In this document: piece after piece, positions 60,457 through 64,000 of the stretch | How positions within the stretch are numbered: position 1 is the first letter of the stretch | Layout of the letters: each line of letters begins with the position of its first letter | DNA from: WLMZ01 sp038227995 | GTDB taxonomy: Bacteria; Actinomycetota; Acidimicrobiia; Acidimicrobiales; Ilumatobacteraceae | NCBI GenBank assembly: GCA_038227995.1 | Contig: JBBRPP010000004.1 | Span: 1-64,000, forward strand | Direction: 5' to 3' | Length of the DNA stretch: 64,000 bases | Made by a program: the position numbers and the translations under genes | Notes under the pieces: model-generated | Told to the model about the DNA's origin: nothing | Seen by the model: only the letters and a program-made list of their open reading frames with translations | Database searches by the model: none

Positions 60457-62108
60457 CGACGCCGGCTGAACAACGCCGGTTCATCCGCGCGAGTGACCCT
60501 GTCGAGACGGCTCATCGCCGTCCACGCCAGCGCCGCTGCGGCGACGCCGAGTCCCATCTCCAACACACCGAGCCCGAGGATCTGCACCACGGCCTTCGAG
60601 TAGTAGCCCACGAATCCGGCCACCCCAACGCCGAGGGAGTCGACGATCATCCAGCCGAGGAAGATCTGACCTCGGCCGCCCAACGAGTTGACGGTCCGTC
60701 CCAGGACCAGCTGGCCGATGATGTAGCCACCGATGGTCATCACACCACCCACCAGTTCGAGCGCAGAGCCGAATTCTTTGCCGACCCGCTGACCGGCGAA
60801 CGCGACGCTCGGGCCGAGCAGGAACGCTGCCATGATCGCGATCGCAGGTGGCGCCATGATCGTCCGTCGCCGAGCGTTCACCGCGGCGACGATCGCCCAG
60901 AGGACGTACAGCAGCCTGGCCGCAACGGCGACAACGGCGATCTGCAGACCGACCCGACGGTAGTCGTCGAGCAACTTTGCTCGTCGGGCCGAGTCGGTGC
61001 CGACGTCGAGCTGCATCCCGCGGCCGCGCAGGAGGAACAGCGCGTAGACGGAAGCGCTTGCGCTGCCGATCATGAGCAGGACCACGATCACCCGCAGGAA
61101 CAGCGTCGGGACCGGCCAGCGACGCGCTCGCCGGGCTGACCGGATCATGCTGCCGCGCTTCGTCGGCGCATCAGCCGTGTCCGGGTCGATCTCTCGCACC
61201 CAGCGATGGCGAACGAGCACATGCAAGTGCTGCGCTGCGCCGTAGAACAGGAATGCGGCGGCGAGGAGCATGATGGCGGCCAGGTAGCACGCGAACGCTC
61301 GGATGCGCAGCGAGTCCTCGGCGTTGTTCAACGGGAGGTCTCTGGTCGAACCGGCGACACCGACGATCAACAAGAACGCGCCGATCACCGATGCGATGAA
61401 CCACACGCGGGCGAGATGCGGCGTTCCTCCGACCTCGGTGGTCGCAGCACCGATGGTGCCGAACGGGATGTACAACGCCGCCAAGAACACGACGAACCCG
61501 ATCAACGAGCCGGAGTCCAGCCTGCGATCGAGCGTCAGATGCGCGGCCATGCCGAGCACGGGCGCGACGAGCCAACTGACGGACGCGATCCACGGGGACC
61601 GAAGATTGCGGATCACGCGTGTCGTGTTGTTGACCACGAGCCAGCTCCACATCGTCAGCGTCATCAGTCCGACGAGCCCGACGACGCCCATGAACGACAG
61701 CAGGTCGTGCAAGCGATCGACGTAGTGGCCGACGATGGGAATCTCGCCTCGGGTGTACGACTCGCGCGCGCGCTGGAAATGGGCTCCGATGAGGCCGGCG
61801 AAACCGGCCAGGACGATGAGAACGACCACGAGCAGGATGCGCAGGAGCAGGTCCGAGATGGGTTCGTGAAACTGGTACGGCGTCCGCACTTCCGTCTCGT
61901 CGACGTCCTGTTCGGACTCATCGAGCACCTGCTGCGGTCGTTGGTTGGCGAGCAGGGCCGGACGTTCGTCGGGTCGGCGAGCGGGGATGCGTGGTGCGGC
62001 GGCGTCGGTCCGGTCGACGACGACCGTGTCCGTCACGAATGGAGCAGCAGGCGCAGGGCTCGCATCGTCGGTGGGCAGCACACCGAGATATCGGCATTTG
62101 CGATGCAT
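60393..62108 (-). CDS. Multi-pass membrane protein of unknown function
   Basis: 571 residues. A hydrophilic N-terminal region of about 85 residues (Ala/Pro/Asp/Arg-rich) is followed by some ten or more hydrophobic segments, for example LLLRILLVVVLIVLAGFAGLIG, FLLIVGVAGS, YLAAIMLLAAAFLFYG and VYALFLLRG. No known family is recognised. It is read against its neighbours mazG and eno and interrupts a gene order that is contiguous in other actinobacteria. The start is uncertain; the ATG at 62108 lies close to the eno promoter and has no Shine-Dalgarno. Confidence 0.75.
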   Translation of the reverse strand: MHRKCRYLGVLPTDDASPAPAAPFVTDTVVVDRTDAAAPRIPARRPDERPALLANQRPQQVLDESEQDVDETEVRTPYQFHEPISDLLLRILLVVVLIVLAGFAGLIGAHFQRARESYTRGEIPIVGHYVDRLHDLLSFMGVVGLVGLMTLTMWSWLVVNNTTRVIRNLRSPWIASVSWLVAPVLGMAAHLTLDRRLDSGSLIGFVVFLAALYIPFGTIGAATTEVGGTPHLARVWFIASVIGAFLLIVGVAGSTRDLPLNNAEDSLRIRAFACYLAAIMLLAAAFLFYGAAQHLHVLVRHRWVREIDPDTADAPTKRGSMIRSARRARRWPVPTLFLRVIVVLLMIGSASASVYALFLLRGRGMQLDVGTDSARRAKLLDDYRRVGLQIAVVAVAARLLYVLWAIVAAVNARRRTIMAPPAIAIMAAFLLGPSVAFAGQRVGKEFGSALELVGGVMTIGGYIIGQLVLGRTVNSLGGRGQIFLGWMIVDSLGVGVAGFVGYYSKAVVQILGLGVLEMGLGVAAAALAWTAMSRLDRVTRADEPALFSRRRQAMGTPLPASGSAVLTSSHS

Positions 62109-62158
62109 GGCTTGAGCAGTTCTTGAGACGGAAGGAGTCGGCGCGAACGCAATCTGGC

Positions 62159-62164
62159 TAGCGT
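62159..62164 (+). promoter_or_regulatory. -10 element TAGCGT upstream of eno
   Basis: TAGCGT ends 7 nt before the ATG of eno; no Shine-Dalgarno. Confidence 0.5.
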
Positions 62165-62171
62165 TTGGCCC

Positions 62172-63452
62172 ATGTCTGAAATCGTTTCGATCGTCGGCCG
62201 CGAGATCCTCGATTCGCGTGGCAATCCCACCGTCGAGGTCGAGGTCACCCTTGACTCCGGAGCCACCGCTCGCGCGGCCGTGCCGTCCGGCGCATCAACC
62301 GGCGAGCACGAGGCCGTCGAACTGCGCGACGGCGGCAAGCGCTACATGGGCAAAGGCGTCGCCACGGCCGTCGGATTCGTCAACGGCGAGATCGCCGATC
62401 AGCTCGACGGACTCGATGCACTCGAACAACGTCTGATCGACACGGCGCTCATCAACCTCGACGGCACCGACAACAAGTCTCGCTTGGGCGCGAACGCGAT
62501 GCTGGGGGCAAGCCTTGCCGTCGCCAAAGCTGCCGCGGCCGAGCTTGAACTGCCCCTGTATCGCTATGTCGGGGGCGTCAACGCCCACGTGCTGCCGGTA
62601 CCGATGATGAACGTCGTCAACGGTGGCGTTCACGCAGACAACACCATCGATCTACAGGAGTTCATGCTGATGCCGGTCGGCGCACCGAGCTTTCGCGAAG
62701 CGCTCCGTTGGGGAACAGAGACGTATCACACGCTCAAGAAGGTGTTCCACGATCGGGGCCTGTCGACAGCGGTCGGCGATGAAGGCGGCTTCGCCCCCAA
62801 CCTCGCGCTCAACGAGGACGCGATCAAGGCGTGTGTCGAAGCGATCCAGCTCGCCGGGTACACACCCGGCGAAGACATCGCGATCGCTCTCGACCCCGCG
62901 GTCAGCGAGCTGTACCGCGATGGCAGCTACCACCTCACGGGCGAGGGCAAGATCCTGTCGTCCAGTGAGCTGGTCGAATACTGGACCCGCCTCGTCGACA
63001 CCTACCCGATCGTGTCGCTGGAAGACGGCATGGCCGAGGACGACTGGGACGGCTGGGCCGCGCTCACCGCTGCGCTCGGCTCGCGGATCCAGCTCGTCGG
63101 CGACGATCTGTTCGTCACCAACAAGGATCGCCTGCAGCTGGGCATCGACCGCCACGTGGCGAACAGCGTGCTCGTCAAGGTCAACCAGATCGGCACGCTC
63201 ACCGAGACGCTCGACACCGTCGAGCTGGCCACCCGCCACGGCTACACGAGCGTGATGAGCCACCGCAGTGGCGAGACCGAAGACACCACCATCGCCGATC
63301 TCGCGGTCGCCACCAACTGCGGGCAGATCAAGACCGGCGCACCGGCACGCAGCGACCGTGTCGCCAAGTACAACCAGCTGCTGCGCATCGAGGAACAACT
63401 CGGCGAGTCCGCCGCATTCCGTGGAAGGGCAGCTCTCGGCCCGCGCCGGTGA
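62172..63452 (+). CDS. eno: Enolase
   Basis: 426 residues. It begins EIVSIVGREILDSRGNPTVEVEV and has GASTGEHEAVELRDG, GGVHADNTIDLQEFM, GDEGGFAPNL, ALDPAVSELY, SLEDGMAEDDWDGW, VGDDLFVTN and the signature VLVKVNQIGTLTETLD, then SHRSGETEDTTIADL. It interconverts 2-phosphoglycerate and phosphoenolpyruvate in glycolysis. ftsB-like gene follows by about 40-60 bases. Confidence 0.97.
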   Translation: MSEIVSIVGREILDSRGNPTVEVEVTLDSGATARAAVPSGASTGEHEAVELRDGGKRYMGKGVATAVGFVNGEIADQLDGLDALEQRLIDTALINLDGTDNKSRLGANAMLGASLAVAKAAAAELELPLYRYVGGVNAHVLPVPMMNVVNGGVHADNTIDLQEFMLMPVGAPSFREALRWGTETYHTLKKVFHDRGLSTAVGDEGGFAPNLALNEDAIKACVEAIQLAGYTPGEDIAIALDPAVSELYRDGSYHLTGEGKILSSSELVEYWTRLVDTYPIVSLEDGMAEDDWDGWAALTAALGSRIQLVGDDLFVTNKDRLQLGIDRHVANSVLVKVNQIGTLTETLDTVELATRHGYTSVMSHRSGETEDTTIADLAVATNCGQIKTGAPARSDRVAKYNQLLRIEEQLGESAAFRGRAALGPRR

Positions 63453-63513
63453 CACCCTTCGCGCAGTGCGAGCTGCGAAACTGTCACTCGTGAACGACGG
63501 ACATCGCACCAGC

Positions 63514-64000
63514 ATGATCGCGCGCCCGCGATCAGCCCAGAACCGGGGTGCGTCCGCCGCCAAGGGCTCCGCGGCTGAGGCATCGCGCCGCGGCGCGGCA
63601 CCTGCCAAGGCCAAGCGCCGCTTGGGCAAAGCCGTACCAAAGGGCACCACCCGGTCGGCGCGGCGCGCCAGCCAGGCGACATCGCGCAATGCTCGACCTG
63701 CATCGGTGCCACGCAAGCAGCACGGTGAGCCGGCCGACCGCACAGGACGGATCAAGGACTTCACGTCGCCGATCCCGATCGACCGGCAGCTCGTTCCGCA
63801 ACGGCGTGGGCGGCTCGTGGTCGCCGTGTTCGCGACGCTGATCGCCGTGGCCATCGGCGCGGCTCTGTTCGTCCTTCCGATCAAGTCGTGGCTGAAGCAA
63901 CGCGATGACCTCTCGACCCGAACCAGCGAGCTGAGCACGCTCACCAGCGCCAACGATCAGCTCGAGGCCGAAGTGCAACGGCTGCAGACGCCCGACGGCA
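63514..64000 (+). CDS. FtsB/DivIC-like septum formation initiator, cut by window edge
   Basis: The frame is open to the right edge of the window, giving 162 residues from the ATG at 63514; a GTG eight codons earlier (63490) is an alternative. A long basic Ala/Arg-rich cytoplasmic part (about 100 residues) is followed by one membrane helix (LVVAVFATLIAVAIGAALFVL) and the start of a coiled coil (LSTLTSANDQLEAEVQRLQTPDG), the layout of FtsB/DivIC. These proteins join FtsL and FtsQ in the divisome. The place right after eno is conserved in actinobacteria. The end of the gene is outside the window. Confidence 0.85.
   Translation, partial: MIARPRSAQNRGASAAKGSAAEASRRGAAPAKAKRRLGKAVPKGTTRSARRASQATSRNARPASVPRKQHGEPADRTGRIKDFTSPIPIDRQLVPQRRGRLVVAVFATLIAVAIGAALFVLPIKSWLKQRDDLSTRTSELSTLTSANDQLEAEVQRLQTPDG

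Noticed and set aside
62652..63953. Minus-strand open frame opposite eno and the ftsB-like gene
   Set aside because: Both plus-strand genes have clear motifs and the minus translation has none.
1..64000. CRISPR array
   Set aside because: No series of regularly spaced direct repeats was seen; the short tandem repeats found have two copies only.

Overview
The window is GC-rich DNA with dense genes, many GTG starts, actinobacterial small ribosomal proteins (bL37- and bS22-like), an F420-type PPOX protein, SARP/BTAD regulators and actinobacterial gene orders (metG-tatD-x-rsmA-ispE and mfd-lipoprotein-mazG-eno-ftsB). It looks like a chromosome of an actinobacterium, most likely of the class Acidimicrobiia. 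This placement is inferred from gene content and style; no ribosomal RNA is present to test it.

Layout. 1-5.3 kb: the tail of a transposase-like ORF and a very large SARP-kinase-STAND-beta-propeller regulator that it appears to truncate. 5.4-9.0 kb: a lipoprotein serine hydrolase, tRNA-Leu(UAA) and a Cas4/AddB-like nuclease. 9.1-14.5 kb (minus strand): a flavin disulfide reductase-like enzyme, then an overlapping bL37, prolyl oligopeptidase and VOC cluster, then a PHP protein. 14.5-15.6 kb: the GTPase gene ychF.

15.6-25.5 kb: a mobile island. It is bounded by a 27-bp direct repeat (one mismatch) whose left copy is the 3' end of ychF. Just inside the ends lies a 12-bp inverted repeat. The island carries a broken tyrosine recombinase, two toxin-antitoxin-like pairs (nucleotidyltransferase/XRE and HigB/HigA), a three-gene unit made of an LRV-repeat protein, a MoxR AAA+ ATPase and a VWA protein with an HExxH motif, and several unrecognised cargo genes. 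This is the strongest candidate for an undescribed system.

25.6-29.5 kb: a secreted phospholipase A2-like protein with many cysteines, a MauE-thioredoxin fusion that may mature its disulfides, and a large repeat protein, behind a promoter with a perfect 14-bp palindrome. 29.6-35.4 kb: epoxide hydrolase, two transporters, DUF192, RsmI and a thioesterase. 35.4-40.4 kb: metG, tatD, a secreted protein of unknown role, rsmA, ispE, bS22 and tRNA-Gln(UUG). 40.4-45.8 kb: a secreted beta-helix protein, a short glmU, prs, rplY and pth. 45.9-54.5 kb: ABC ATPases, two methyltransferases, PPOX, VOC, a LuxR-type regulator and a DUF4242 protein. 54.6-64.0 kb: mfd, a lipoprotein, mazG, an opposed membrane protein, eno and the start of an ftsB/divIC-like gene cut by the window edge.

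Many genes have a TANNNT element only 6-10 nt before the start codon and no Shine-Dalgarno sequence, which points to frequent leaderless transcription.
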